A stretch of DNA of 55,000 bases from Stramonita haemastoma (lineage: Eukaryota; Mollusca; Gastropoda; Neogastropoda; Muricidae). Numbering within the stretch: position 1 is the first letter of the stretch; each line of letters begins with the position of its first letter. Location: NCBI GenBank assembly GCA_030674155.1, contig CM060334.1:19093569-19148568 (forward strand). The letters are read 5' to 3'. Shown here one piece after another: positions 20,537 through 31,645 of this stretch. A program made the translations under genes and the position numbers. A model generated the notes under the pieces. That model worked only from the letters and a program-made list of their open reading frames with translations, searched no databases and had not been told where the DNA came from.

Positions 20537-22085
20537 GCTGGCTTTGACATTTTACTGGCATCAATAAATGAAGTTTTTTGTCCTGGACCAACCACCAGCA
20601 TGACCTGCATGTAGCAAGTCTCTGACCAAGAACTAGTGTGGCATGCATGTGTCGTGTCTTTCAGACTGGGCTGTGTTCAACAATGAAGGCCAGAGCATGG
20701 CTTGTTCACCCCTCACACCCCCTGAATTATCCATACACTAATGCTGCGGATGGTTTCAACAGAGATGATGTTACGTTACTGGTTCTGAAGAACAAACTCT
20801 TTGTTTTGAAAACACCCCAGTGAACGTATAACGCTGACTGAAGTGCCAAGAGTTGCTCCCTACCTCTCGGGAATCGCATCTAACAGAGCACACACGACTC
20901 AGAGATCAAGTTATATTTCTTTTATTCAACTAATCTACTTCAAAGCAGTATTGTTTCCAGTACAAAAATTCACACAAAAAAACAAGAAAACTCCTTTCTA
21001 AAATTACCACGGATTTAACCAAGAATCTATGACTACGCTCACTAACACAAATTTCAATCAGCTAATCACTTTCACAGTCCTCATATCTTTTCTTCTATTC
21101 TTTCAATTTTTCTCCCCTTCTTCTAGAAAAAAAATCCCTAAATCTACACTTCGCATTGCCTCCCGTGCTCACTCACTAAGGCGTTCAGCCGTGGCAATCC
21201 CCTCCTCTCTCGCTGCCAAAGCAGCCCCTTGTATATATACAGTCCAGGCCCCTTCTACTGCCGCTAAACATTCCAGAGCCGTGGGAGTCCCCCTCCTCTC
21301 TTCTCAGTCTCATCTTTCCTCCTTGACTCTCCTCCCTCCTCGATGTGATAACTGGGCCCCTTCTACTGCCCGATAGACCATCCCGGAAACTTGGGGAACT
21401 TCACACAAACATCTTAGATTACAGCAATACAACGCATGTTGAAAGATTCCATAATGTCTTAGAATACTGTAAACGATTCCGGATACTTCTAGAACCTCTT
21501 AAAATATTGTAGAATACTCCCGAAACTCCATGAGCAAACAAACATATATGCAAGCTACAGGCATTAACATTTCTCGATAACTAATATCCCATCTTCAATG
21601 CATGCACCATATAGCAAAGAATAACTTTCATAGCAATCATAAAAATCTTTGCAATAAAAGTCTGAATCTGTAACAGATGAATATACACTTACTGGACTAA
21701 AAAAAAAAAATTTTGAAACACAAACCAAAAAAATACACTTACTGGACTCATTGAAACTAACACCTATCTTCCAGGTTTTAAGCTGCCATATTTTATAACA
21801 ACTGAGTTCACAGATCCATTACCCGTTGAAGGCCATCAACAGTTTGTTCTCATCAAACTTGAATTCTACCACAGATTATGCACTAAAACGCAGCTGTTGA
21901 ATGTGTGGGGTACATCACATGTTTTGATAATTCAATGGCCTCAGTGTCCGATAACATAAAATTGTAATTTCATACACTTCTCCCATTTTCAAATCTGTGC
22001 ATGCATACAAACCCATGGCCCTATGGGTAAACATTGACAGTGGCATCACACCTGTCCACTTTTTTTTAACAGAAAATATCAATTG
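20537..22085. other. Intergenic; no gene recognised
   Basis: A 115-codon frame at 21029-21376 (+) is Ser/Leu/Ala-rich with no recognisable domain or splice-site support. About 20870-21500 has an even, CT-rich composition unlike its AT-rich surroundings and could be an unrecognised repeat. (TA)n and A runs occur near 21700. Confidence 0.45.
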
Positions 22086-22206
22086 ATTATAAAACTATTA
22101 AGCTTTTTTCTGCCTTGTACTGAAGTATCAAGGCATAATTTTGCTTCCTTTTTACTGTAAAATTGCGTTTAAAGACTCGCAATCCCTCATCTTGTCAAAA
22201 CATACC
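22086..22206 (+). repeat. Interspersed repeat (family 7), copy 1
   Basis: 'ccttgtactgaagtatcaag', 'gcataattttgcttcctttt' and 'aattgcgtttaaagactcgc' match 23538-23656 in order and orientation. Confidence 0.65.
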
Positions 22207-22527
22207 TCATTTGGATGAGACTATAAACCGAGGCCCTGTGTGCAAACGCACGCAGAACATCTTGCGCACACGTTAAAACCCCATTCTGCCTTTCGGAAGA
22301 GCAGGCCATTGTGTGCCGGTAGGACGGATCACAAAATTATTTTTAAAAATTCAAAAACAACATGCACACAGGTGTCATGTTTAGACACCATCCCTGAGGG
22401 GAAATAAAATAAAATAAAATAATGGGTAGGCGCTGCATTTGTGGCGACGCGCTCTCCCAGGGAGAGCAGCCCGAATTTCACACAGAGAAATCTGTTGTGA
22501 CAAAGTGGTATAAAAATAAAATAAAAT
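22207..22527 (+). repeat. Composite SINE, core plus tail B
   Basis: Core ('gatgagactataaaccgagg', 'aacatcttgcgcacacgtta') followed by tail B ('acatgcacacaggtgtcatg', 'ttagacaccatccctgaggg'). Tail B is interrupted by an (AAAAT)n run before its second half ('aatgggtaggcgctgcattt', 'ccgaatttcacacagagaaa'). Confidence 0.8.
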
Positions 22528-23138
22528 CTCTTTTGTCACTTTTGGAGTCTAGCTTTTCTAAAGAAAAAAAATTCTAGCATTTTAATTTGTAATAACTGGA
22601 CATAAAAATGTCCAATTTTCTTTTTTTTTCTTTTTTTAATTGAATAGTCGTGTGTATTGCAGATAAAAACATGTGAACTAAACATACAACTCATGTGGTG
22701 GAGGGTCACATACTAAATTGCGGTGAATGCAAAGATGGGTTATCTGCAATTTATTCTAAGCTACCCTAATATGCAGGGATACATGGTTTTTATAGCTTTT
22801 TGTTTACCCAGGAATTCATTTTCCTTTATTCCCAGCCATTTTTTTCCCCTTCATTTTGGAGTACTTCATTACAGAGCTGCCGCAAGCTCTTGCAACATAA
22901 AGCCAAAGAACATCAATCACACTGGGATTCTTGTAGTTAAGTTCCAAAGTGGCTGAGTGAAAAATTTCTTTTAGCCTTTAAAAAATGCCAATTCAAAAAG
23001 GTGGTTCTTTTTGTTTTGTTTTTTTTTTTTGGGGGGGGGGGGGGGGGTTGCGGTCAAAGTCAATTTTGCTCCTATGACTGACAACAATAGTTGCTGTCTG
23101 ACCATTCAACGCAGAGGAAGAAAGATTTCTAAACAAAA
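22528..23138. other. AT-rich; no gene seen
   Basis: Includes a T run then G run at 23018-23046. No recognised coding exon. Confidence 0.5.
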
Positions 23139-23200
23139 GTATCAGTGGTCTAGAGGTAATGCACCTGTATATAAAGCATTAGATAGGGAGCTCAAAGCCA
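23139..23200 (+). repeat. Family-6 SINE head fragment
   Basis: 'tatcagtggtctagaggtaa' and 'tgcacctg' match the A-box-like head at 8567. Confidence 0.5.
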
Positions 23201-23537
23201 AGAAATGGTCTGGATACTTGTCGTTCAATTGAGACAATACACCTAGCTCCCTTAAGCTGTGTTTTCCCTGTACATTATAACAACTTTTTATGCAAATGCT
23301 TAATGTTTGTGGCATTTTGGCTCTTCCACAGAGTGACAATAAATTCAATCAATGTTACTGCAAGGCATTTTCTAACCAGGGAAAAAGACTTTCTGGGCAA
23401 ACAAGAATTTAGTGCATGTAGGAAATGCCAAAATGTAACGCTCCAACAAGAAACGAGTCGCACCGCACCTCACCCACTTTTCCCCTAGGAGCCATTGTAG
23501 CAGGCTGGGGTCAGGTGGTTGATTTTGAGATTTTTGG

Positions 23538-23656
23538 TCGATCACAAAGCTATAGCCTTTCTTCTACCTTGTAGTATCAAGGTGCAATTTTGTTTCCTTT
23601 TGCTGAAAAATGCGTTTAAAAAACACCAAAAGCCCTCATTTTGACCACCTATTACA
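23538..23656 (+). repeat. Interspersed repeat (family 7), copy 2
   Basis: Matches 22086-22206: 'taccttgtagtatcaaggtg', 'caattttgtttccttttgct' and 'aatgcgtttaaaaaacacc'. Confidence 0.65.
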
Positions 23657-23884
23657 ATGTAAAACTTAACCTCTCATTTTGTCACTTCCTGCAGTCATTT
23701 CAATTTGTACTGATTTTTCACAGAATTGTCAGATTTTCAATCTTTTTAAAAAAAAATTTTATTGATTACCCTTTTAATTCCAAATTAATAGCAGGTTAAC
23801 AACTGAAAATTTACTTCCGATACAATGCGACTTCAGTGGTGGAGCATTAAAAATCGACTGAGAAAAAAACCTGGAGACTTACCG

Positions 23885-23959
23885 TCTGGGTACTTGACAG
23901 GAAAGGTAATCAGACACAGCTGGCAGAAAACGCTTCAAGCCACTGCATACTGGGGCAAT
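23885..23959 (-). other. Candidate minus-strand exon
   Basis: Bounded by a strong acceptor (tgtgtgcttgcag) and a strong donor (GTAAGT). In phase 0 it is open and reads IAPVCSGLKRFLPAVSDYLS and onward. Joined directly to the exon at 26381-26446 it would instead be read in phase 1 and stop at TGA 23912-23910. It may be the last or a later exon of the unrecognised minus-strand gene, or a chance pair of splice sites. Confidence 0.3.
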
Positions 23960-24679
23960 CTGCAAGCACACAAATGAATCGAGGCGGTTCACTTAAAGAA
24001 ACAATTTTGGTATGGTTTCATCTTGCCCTGCATTTTTTTCTCAAAGGGTATAATGAAACTTGAGATCTATGTGCGAAAAACTCTCATCTTTATCTCGCAA
24101 GAGTAAGGCAAAATATCTTGCAATACACAGAATATTCAAAAAGGCGATACCAAGTTCATACACACTTAGGCTAGACATTGTTAATCATCAGCTAGACGTC
24201 ATAAAAATTGAAATAAAAAAATTCACACAATGCTTGCCATGGAAAAAAAGTCCAGATGATCAACAAAACAAAAAACTGCTCAACTGTCGGATTTCTCCTT
24301 CTGCAGCAGTTTTAGTATACAGGTTTGGACAACTGTTTAGGCAGGCTTGAGCTCGTTTTTTTAGAACTTGCCTTTTTTTTGCCAGCTGCTCCTTTGTACA
24401 AAGTGAAGTGCACACAGGACAAGGTGTTGCAAATGTTTTAGTTTGTTCTCTTTCAAGCCTTCAGAGATCTGAGTGTTGCTAAAGCAAAATTTTAAAAAGA
24501 CATCTGAACATTTTTTCCGCATGCAAAATTAAATCATTCATTACAGACAGGAAACCCAGGGTGGTTGTTTTTTTTTTTACCTAAATGTTGGATGAAATAC
24601 ATACTGATGTATCGGATCATTTTGTATTTCCTGTCTTGTCTAAACTAGCTTTGTGAAATTCTTCAAACAATTATAATTT
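23960..24679. other. No gene seen
   Basis: AT-rich DNA with T runs. A 96-codon plus-strand frame at 24060-24350 has no splice or family support. Confidence 0.45.
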
Positions 24680-24860
24680 CAGGCAACTCAAGGGAAATAA
24701 CTTCCTGCCGAACCCATACCATACCAGACTGTTTGTAGCCCTACCAACCGTGAAAGCCATAATTATCAGGGCTGTCACCTCTTTCAGTGGCTCCAGTAAC
24801 TTTCAGTTTCAAAACCAACTTCTAATATTTTCAAATATCTAACACCACCCATTAACATCA
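24680..24860 (+). repeat. Interspersed repeat (family 4), copy 1
   Basis: 'agccctaccaaccgtgaaag', 'cataattatcagggctgtca', 'tttcaaaaccaacttc' recur at 27760-27960 and 28250-28380. Confidence 0.7.
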
Positions 24861-25558
24861 CAAGAAAGCTGACCAAAAGAGAAACTTTGCTCCAAACTGA
24901 CTCCAATTCCAATAGCAACAAGAGAAATCTTTGAAAGACAAATTTTCAACTTCAGCAAAGAAACCAAGCAGACTGCAAGAGTTTTCGCTGAAGTGCAAAC
25001 ACTGATCACCAAAGATATACGACAAAACAGTGCTTGGTGATACTAGAATCAATATAGAAATAAGTCACTTGTGGGGGGAAAAAATTGTAACTAGAACAGT
25101 GACAGCTACTGCATTTAGGCCAGTTTTCTCAACTTGCCAAAAAAAAGAAAAAAACTAACACTGATAAAAGAAAACCCGGCAGATACTAAAGCCTCCATTA
25201 CATTACACATTAAATAAAGTCTCCCTTTTTTCTTTCTTTTTTTCTTTTTTTTTTTTTGATTTCTCATCCTGACTGCACCTGTCATCTTTTCCAGATCTTA
25301 CCCATATCAGAAGCTACCTCTCGTTCCCTTGCCCACTATTTTTTTTTTTTTTTTACTTGGATGCAGTATCCCAATACCTACCCACCCTCTGCATGCATGC
25401 AGGTGCTCAACACTGAGATCAAGGTGTGCGAAAATAAAAATAAATTGCAGGGAAGAAATTCAGTGTAGAGCTACATACAAATTTCTGCATGGAAAATAAC
25501 CCAAATAATTTTTTTTTTTTTTTCATCTTTATCCTTAGAACACAACCTTTTTTTTTTT
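24861..25558. other. No gene seen
   Basis: AT-rich with T homopolymers at about 25236-25257 and 25340-25355 and 25509-25523. Confidence 0.45.
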
Positions 25559-25755
25559 TGCTATGTAAATCTTTGCACCTGAAGGATTACCCCTAGAGTC
25601 CAGTGATGTTGCCAGAAAAATTATGTAGAGCCCTTTTTCTAATTTTATTTTTTTAGCTATGTACAAAGACAAAGTCTATTTATCTTTAAACCTGAAGTGC
25701 TACCCCTAGATTCCAGTGATGTTATCAAAAATATTATGTAGAACATTTTTTTTTA
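25559..25755. repeat. Two-copy tandem duplication, about 100 bp
   Basis: Both copies read 'gctatgta', 'acctgaag...taccccta', 'ccagtgatgtt' and 'attatgtagan'. Copy 1 is about 25559-25655 and copy 2 about 25656-25755. Confidence 0.75.
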
Positions 25756-25854
25756 GATTGTTATGAGCAATCTAGGACCACAAAAACTTAATTTTTTCAT
25801 AATGGTACAGGAGAGTTGAGGGTAAAAAACAAAAAAATTTTTAAGAAAATAAAA

Positions 25855-26095
25855 CGTTGGGATGCAGGGGTCCTGTCTATATAAATAGCCTCCTCACTTT
25901 CTGGAAATTCTGTGCAAGGAATTTACTCTTTTCTGTACCTCTGTTTTACCTTGTTCCTTTTTTTCCCTGTCACCTTATCTTTCTTTCTGCCTTTTTTCCA
26001 GAAAGACCATAAAAAAAATTTCCAACACCAAATCAGATGCACTGGGTCTGACTTGTCACGCACTTCAAGTCAGCGCAACACATTTTTGCTCAGTT
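25855..26095 (+). repeat. Interspersed repeat (family 5), copy 1
   Basis: 'tataaatagcctcctcactt', 'tctggaaattctgtgcaagg', a pyrimidine-rich middle, 'ttccagaaa', 'gcactgggtctgacttgtca' and 'gtcagcgcaaca'. The same order occurs at 46085-46365 (+) and 47765-48010 (-). A short further piece ('gggatgccaggggcctgtca') is at 26319. Confidence 0.75.
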
Positions 26096-26380
26096 GAAAG
26101 ACAGCGACAGTCGCTGTCTGAGCATTCAACGAAAAAGAGAAAGGGGGGGAAGGGGGACCCAAAAAAACCCTACTACTATAAGAAAAAAAAAATTCTTGAA
26201 AGAAAGTCTGGTACATGTTTAGCCCCCATTTTCTGCTTCTAGGATGATATTTTATATATATATATATAATTGGCATATGATATGGGACAGTTAATTGTAA
26301 ACAAAAAAAACCCTATAGGGATGCCAGGGGCCTGTCAATATAAAATTGTTAACTGTGGAAGGACAATATCATGAACATAC

Positions 26381-26446
26381 CTGTATAGGGTGGTGAGTCC
26401 CTTGTGGTGTATTCTTCCTTGCACTTCTCATCCAAGGTATTGCCAG
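26381..26446 (-). CDS. Candidate gene exon 4
   Basis: Acceptor cttcaaag, donor ACAG|GTATGT. Encodes (T)GNTLDEKCKEEYTTRDSPPY(T), 66 bp, phase-consistent with the exon at 27550-27635. Confidence 0.4.
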
Positions 26447-29112
26447 CTTTGAAGATCAGCATGCTTGTCCATTTGGATATGCAACAAACACACAGATATC
26501 TTTGCTTACCAAGGATCGAAAATAAAAAGTATGAAGAGAGAGACCTTGCTGTACACAACGCATATCAACAAGTGATAATATTGGCATGCAAATATCTGGC
26601 CTACAGACTGCTTCTACATTTAAACACATTTGAAACCACCATTTTTGCTGTTTAGTAACCAGAAAGGTTTTTTTCTATTTCATCTTTTTCTCTTTTTTTT
26701 TTTTTTTTTTGCTGCTCCTTGGCTAGAGCTCTAAGGTTTACCAATGGTGAAATTTTTGTGTATGTGACCAGTTTTTTCCCCCATTTTCCTTGTTTAAAAA
26801 TAATAATAATAATAATATATCTGGAATTTCTAGAGTGCTCAATCTTGTGAAGCAAACAAATCTAAGCACTTGCACTCAAATCAATCACACACAATTGACC
26901 ATATATGACCTCAACAACAACAACATATTTCTTTAAACGTTGATAGATATGCTATTTCTATTCTTGGGATTTACTCCCTTAACTTTTCTCAATACGAGTC
27001 TTGATTTTTTGTTTTTAAACAAGTTCTAATTTATTTAGCTTGGCTATTGCATCTGGCAAATGTTTCCTTCTGATCAATTCAGATGGTCGTTGCATGCAAA
27101 ATAATCAACATTTTTCTCTACCTCTCCTCTCTATGGTCCCTTTTTGGATGGGATGTGTAAAGCCTGGTCTTCTCCTGCAAGTGCGACTCTGTGGGAGCTC
27201 TACCCGCTAACCTCAGCTTAAACACTCTGACTTCAGAGCAGCTTGGGGTTTTTGAACAGGATGCATGCTGGGTATGCTCATGTTTCCATAACTCACGAGA
27301 CACTGACATAAATTACGGGATCTTTAACATGCATATTTCATCTCTGTGTGTACGTACACAAACAAAATCAAGACTTTGGTAGATCTGCACAGCAAGGCGA
27401 CATGGGAGATCATGAAAATCCACACCTTTTGCTGCTGAGATTCAAACCTATGACTTCATGGACCCAAAGGATTGACTTAACCACTCGGCTGTAGCTTTCA
27501 CACAGACTGTGAACATCATAAAATCATTATGACAAAGACAGCCACTTACTGGTCAAGCGGACTGAAACTGATGAATTCATTGAGACTTGCTCATGCCAGT
27601 CTTTGAGCGTGAAGATCCCACTGTGCTGGACCAGGCTGGGTTAGTTGTGTAGTCTGGTCCGTGGTTCCTCGCAATACAGGGATAGTGTTGGGAGTCCACA
27701 CAGATTGCAATCATCTGTGAACAGGAAATATACATTGAAAACTCATTTGAATTGTTTATAACATACAGCCCCACCAATCACGAAGGCTTGTCATCTCATT
27801 CTGTTCCGATTTTTTTTTTTCTAATTGCTTATAGCCCAAATGACCGCAAAGGTCATAATTATCAGGGACTGTCACCTCATTCTGTTTTAATAACTGAATA
27901 GTCACTTCAATCTCAAGATCAACTTTTCTTATTCCCCCTAAATATCCACCATCGTCAATCTCAAAAAAAGAAATAGCACCACATGACTGTCGCCCAGGCC
28001 AAAAGCTCTGTCAGTTACTGATGTAAGCAAAGTGCAGAGGCCTACACTAAAAAATTCTGTTGAAATTGTCTTCAGCCATGACAAGCTCTCAACAAAGCAA
28101 CCTACATTCTCTGTCAAAAGAGAAAAAATCCTCAAGCTGCCTATGCAGTGCAAATCTGTATGTACTTTCAATCTCACTATAATCCCAAGGTGGAATGAGT
28201 AAAAGTACATGCTCTGAGAAACCCCAGAATGTTACAATACAGAACACACATCACCATATTGTTCTTAGCCCCACCAACCCTGTGGGCCATATCAGGGCTG
28301 TCAAGTCCTTTACTCAGTTCCAGAACCTTTCAACAACATTCCTTTCAATTTCAAAATCAACACCAACTCATTCCCTAAAGTCCTTCAGATAGACTTTAAA
28401 CTGAGGTCTTGTGTGCAAACAAATGTAGAATATCTTGTGCACTCGCTACAACCTCTTCTGCTTTTTTGGAGGAGCAAACCATTCTGTGCCAGTGGGAACA
28501 TATGACAACATGTACAAACTGCATACATACAGGGAATGGTTGTAAAAATAAAATTTTAAAGCATGCAAGTGCTTCTTCCATTATCCTCAAAATAAAAGAA
28601 TAAATGAAAATGCAAAAAAAAAAAGTCTCTAACACCATCAATCTTATTATACTTGAAACGAAATGATATTCCCATAGTAAATATCAAATAATCATTTGAG
28701 AACTACTTACATGCTGACAGCATTGAAAGCAGGAGGGTGCCTGGTGTGGGCATCCTTGTCTGACTCCTTTGGCAGGCTTCATGTGTCAGGCCTCTGCAGG
28801 ACCCTCTGGACTACTGGTACTGGCAGTGTGGACATCCATCCAAGCACCAGACTATCTTCAGGCACCACTGAGGGTTCCCTGTCCTGCAGGCCAGTCCTGA
28901 AAGAAAGTACAGACCAGGTGAATGTGGAAGTGGTTAGGGTTGTGTTGGGGGATACATTCTTCCACATGCCTTGAAATGCACAGCAGATGTCGACAGATGC
29001 TACAGTCAAGTGGTTAAGACTGTCCAGTTTCAATACCGTGGGTACATATGTCATGGGTTCAATTCTCAGCAGCAGCATCTGGGGCACTGACAGAGAGTGT
29101 TGTTCTTGTTCG

Positions 29113-29147
<35 letters not shown>

Positions 29148-30086
29148 ATCTCCCAAATGTGCTCATTAAAGATCCAAAAATTTGTGAAAAGGTTTGGTGG
29201 GACAGTAACAAAAATACTAGCATACAAAAAAAAAAAAGACCTGTACAGTTACAAGCACAAGAGATCTTGACGAGGCACTACACGTCCCACCCAGTGAGGG
29301 AACGCTGAGGACAGACTATGGCACATCAGGGGTGGGAGCCTTTCTTGCAGTCACATACTATCTTAAAGACACACTGGATAATACATGTGAGCTCACAGTG
29401 GCCGCATAGCTTATGAGAGACCATGGCTGGGGACCAGAAGGTGCCTAAGTAGTGATGATACCACCCATTATATTACACGTTCAGCACTCAAATAAATTCA
29501 TAAACATAACCATATCAAAAAAATATTTTTCTAATTTATCATCACAACTCTGAGAAGCAGTCAAATCTGCCATGAAAGACAGCTTGTTTTGCTGAAGGGC
29601 GCAAGATTTTAATTTCTGAACACTTCTCTAGCATTTACTCAAGATTACAATGTCAATGAAATGGGGAAAAAAATTGCTTTTCCTCATCTATCAGTTTCAC
29701 TACTTACTGATCACTTTTATCCACCCCACCCATATTTTCACTATATAGTCTTTTACCAAATCTGACTGTCTGACACGGTTTGATTGTTTTGTTGTTGTTG
29801 TTTTTTAAATGCCCCTGAATTTTTTATCTGGATGAACAAAGCCAGCACTAACTGCAGCATGGATGAATAAAAAGGAAGTTTTGTTACATCTCCACTGCAT
29901 TGAAATGACTTTTTTTTTTCAAATCTTTTAACATTTTGGACTGTTGAGGAAACCCTTCGTTATTAGCTATGATACTATTGATACTGTCATAAGCTCTCAT
30001 ACCTTTTCTGGATCCTGCACCAACTGAGGACTTGTACAAATTTTTAAAATACTCTTTTAAAAAAAAAGGTGGTAGCTTTGAGATAT

Positions 30087-30160
<74 letters not shown>

Positions 30161-31218
30161 AAGAAGACATTTTCAAAACTTCATCACTACATCATATGAT
30201 ATGACAGACCAAAACCAGAAGAAACTGCCTTTTTCTCCATGCAGACTTTTCAACCTGTCATAAAATCAGCTGTAAAAAAAACTTTCATTTCACTACCCAC
30301 TTTTTGACTTTGTAGGTTTTTCTCTAATATACTGTCTGAAGCTATATTTACCTTTATTTATCACCACATGTTCATGGTGAAAAAAGCAGAAAATAATGAA
30401 GAAACTCTGCAGGCCAATCACCAAAGTTGATTTCAGGGGGGGGCAGGAGGTTGGAAGAGGGGGAGAAGATGCTCAGAGCCTGGATCCATTATTCACATCT
30501 CTTTCCTGGAACAAGCAAACAAAAAAAGACCTTACGCTTTTCCCTGATAACCCTACAAAACAAGCTGTAGGGAACATGATAGAAGCTGGAAAGGGCATAT
30601 CATTATTTGCCCCAGACACATCTGACAGTGTTAAAGCTAATGGGAGAAGATAAAAATGTGTGCTGCACGCACACTCATGCACGTGTGTACGCGTACATAC
30701 ACACACACACTAACACACATTAGAGCTGATTGTTAATGTGTACACACACACACAACCACATTAGATCTAGTTAATGTCCCCCCCCCCCCCCCCCCCCACA
30801 CCACACACACACACATCAAGGTGTTGGTTAACTTAAAGTGAAAATGAAAACCATGAGCATACATAATCACAACAAGCAGAGCATCGGTACAGTTCCCATG
30901 TCAGCTCAGTTTGTCCCTAGATCGGTCAGCCTGCTAGACTGCTTTAGTGCTTACTGTAGCATGTTGAGGTGTTGAACCCAGTTTCAATATTTGCATGCTA
31001 CTTGCTGTCGAATGATCAATAAAACATAATTTTTAAAAAAAAAATAGTAAAAAATATTAGCCCCCAAAGCCAGTTTTCATCATTTACCTTAAATATTGAA
31101 GTGAAATTTCGAACTAAAACTGCGATCGACAACGGTCAACAAGCACTTACATGTGGCGTCTGAAGTCTACAAAAACAGTAGGAAAATCGAGGTTTTCGTC
31201 CGTTTCACAACCCGACAT
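26381..31218 (-). CDS. Unrecognised multi-exon candidate gene
   Basis: Not recognised. The proposed coding path is 31218-31151 (ATG), 28896-28711 or 28776-28711, 27635-27550 and 26446-26381. All have GT donors and AG acceptors and compatible phases (2, 2, 1, 1). Exon 1 starts MSGCETDENLDFPTVFVDFR. The later exons read LPKESDKDAHTRHPPAFNAV, then LVQHSGIFTLKDWHEQVSMN, then GNTLDEKCKEEYTTRDSPPY. With the stronger acceptor of exon 2 (28897) the frame meets TGA at 28779-28781. A weaker acceptor just after that stop (28777) keeps the frame open. So this is either a real gene using the inner acceptor, a pseudogene, or partly chance. The 3' end was not found; 23959-23885 is a possible further exon. 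Acidic and Ser/Thr-rich, with no signal peptide or membrane segment seen. Confidence 0.4.
26715..26785 (-). repeat. Family-3 SINE tail, minus orientation
   Basis: 'gctctaaggtttaccaatgg' and 'tgtgtatgtgaccag' match the tails at 6411 and 49025. Followed by (AAT)n at about 26800-26817. Confidence 0.55.
27090..27500 (-). repeat. Family-3 SINE, nearly full length
   Basis: On the minus strand the head reads 'gctacagccgagtggttaag' (A box) with 'aggtttgaatctcagcagca' (B box). The core follows: 'atgcatgttaaagatcccgt' and 'agcatacccagcatgcatcc'. Matches 7933-8275 and the head at 29000-29105. Confidence 0.75.
27550..27635 (-). CDS. Candidate gene exon 3
   Basis: Donor ACCA|GTAAGT. The acceptor is either ctaacccag (first base 27635) or cagcacag (first base 27620); both give the same frame. 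Encodes LVQHSGIFTLKDWHEQVSMN and SSVSVRLT. A competing acceptor at 27720 (tgttcacag) opens a frame that ends at TGA 27577-27579. Confidence 0.4.
27760..27960 (+). repeat. Interspersed repeat (family 4), copy 2
   Basis: 'cagccccaccaatcacgaag', 'ggtcataattatcagggact', 'gtcacctcattctgttttaa'. Contains an internal partial reduplication ('tgtcatctcattctgttccg' and 'tgtcacctcattctgtttta'). Confidence 0.7.
28250..28380 (+). repeat. Interspersed repeat (family 4), copy 3
   Basis: 'cttagccccaccaaccctgt', 'gggccatatcagggctgtca', 'aatttcaaaatcaacaccaa'. Runs into a SINE-A copy. Confidence 0.7.
28376..28612 (+). repeat. SINE-A copy, diverged
   Basis: 'aaagtccttcagatagactt', 'gtgccagtgggaacatatga' and 'ttatcctcaaaataaaagaa' plus an (AAAT)n end. 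Confidence 0.7.
28711..28896 (-). CDS. Candidate gene exon 2 with internal stop or inner acceptor
   Basis: The outer acceptor tactttctttcag (exon from 28896) is strong. In phase with exon 1 it reads TGLQDREPSVVPEDSLVLGW and onward, then TGA at 28781-28779, then SLPKESDKDAHTRHPPAFNA. The inner acceptor (exon from 28776) removes the stop and keeps the same phase. Donor GTAAGT is at 28710-28705. Confidence 0.35.
29000..29105 (+). repeat. Family-3 SINE head
   Basis: 'gctacagtcaagtggttaag' (A-box-like) and 'catgggttcaattctcagca' (B-box-like), as in 27090-27500. A 28-base T run follows at 29117-29144. Confidence 0.55.
29145..30080. other. No gene seen
   Basis: AT-rich DNA. The segment 29250-29450 has higher GC, but no domain or splice-framed exon was recognised. 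Confidence 0.45.
30082..30165. repeat. (TA)n microsatellite
   Basis: Long alternating TA with few interruptions. Confidence 0.95.
30166..31150. other. No gene seen
   Basis: Includes CA-rich patches near 30690-30760 and a C homopolymer with (CA)n at 30779-30815. Confidence 0.5.
31151..31218 (-). CDS. Candidate gene exon 1 (start codon)
   Basis: ATG at 31218-31216, donor CACAT|GTAAGT. Encodes MSGCETDENLDFPTVFVDFR plus RH and two bases of the next codon. No longer in-frame upstream ATG is needed, and the surrounding DNA is GC-richer and promoter-like. Confidence 0.5.
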
Positions 31219-31400
31219 GGTCTCTTTTGACTTCCAGATCTCCTCATTTAAATAAGGCCCTATCTGTTGCTTTGCTTTCCGTAAAAGAGTGGTCGGAGCT
31301 CAGTATTTGCTGAATTCGGGTACACTTAGTGTGGACAACATGGAAAGTTCAAGATGGCGGCAAATTGAATTCAGCGTGTCACGTTGCGCGAAATGTTTCT
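31219..31400. promoter_or_regulatory. Promoter-like region with YY1-type motif
   Basis: Lies immediately upstream of the candidate minus-strand ATG. Contains AAGATGGCGG (31351-31360, YY1 type) and CG-containing DNA in otherwise AT-rich surroundings. It may serve the minus-strand gene or be bidirectional. Confidence 0.4.
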
Positions 31401-31564
31401 ATGATATACTTCTTTCCAGGTTACATGCATTGGTCTAGGTTTGCTGTGGTAAACGATTACTTGGGAGTTACAAAAATATATAGTTTATAGCAGATATTTT
31501 GCCTAAAATATCCATCGATAGCCCGGTATGAAAATCAAAAGAAACAACTGCACTGTAGAAATGG

Positions 31565-31645
31565 TCACCTACACAAAATTTCACCGTTGTTGAACCTGGG
31601 ATCTCTAACTGAGGAACGAAATGGGGGAAACAACAACAAACAAAC
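31565..31645 (+). repeat. Family-3 SINE tail
   Basis: 'caaaatttcaccgttgttga' and 'ctctaactgaggaacgaaat' followed by CAACAA-type DNA, as at 8234-8285. Confidence 0.55.

Noticed and set aside
21029..21376. 115-codon plus-strand frame rich in Ser, Leu and Ala
   Set aside because: No family motif, no splice or promoter context. Composition explains the open frame.
27577..27719. Terminal exon of the minus-strand gene reading MIAICVDSQHYPC and ending at TGA 27577
   Set aside because: The acceptor is good, but no upstream exon provides phase 0 with an open frame, whereas the shorter exon at 27550-27635 fits the phases on both sides. Kept only as an alternative.
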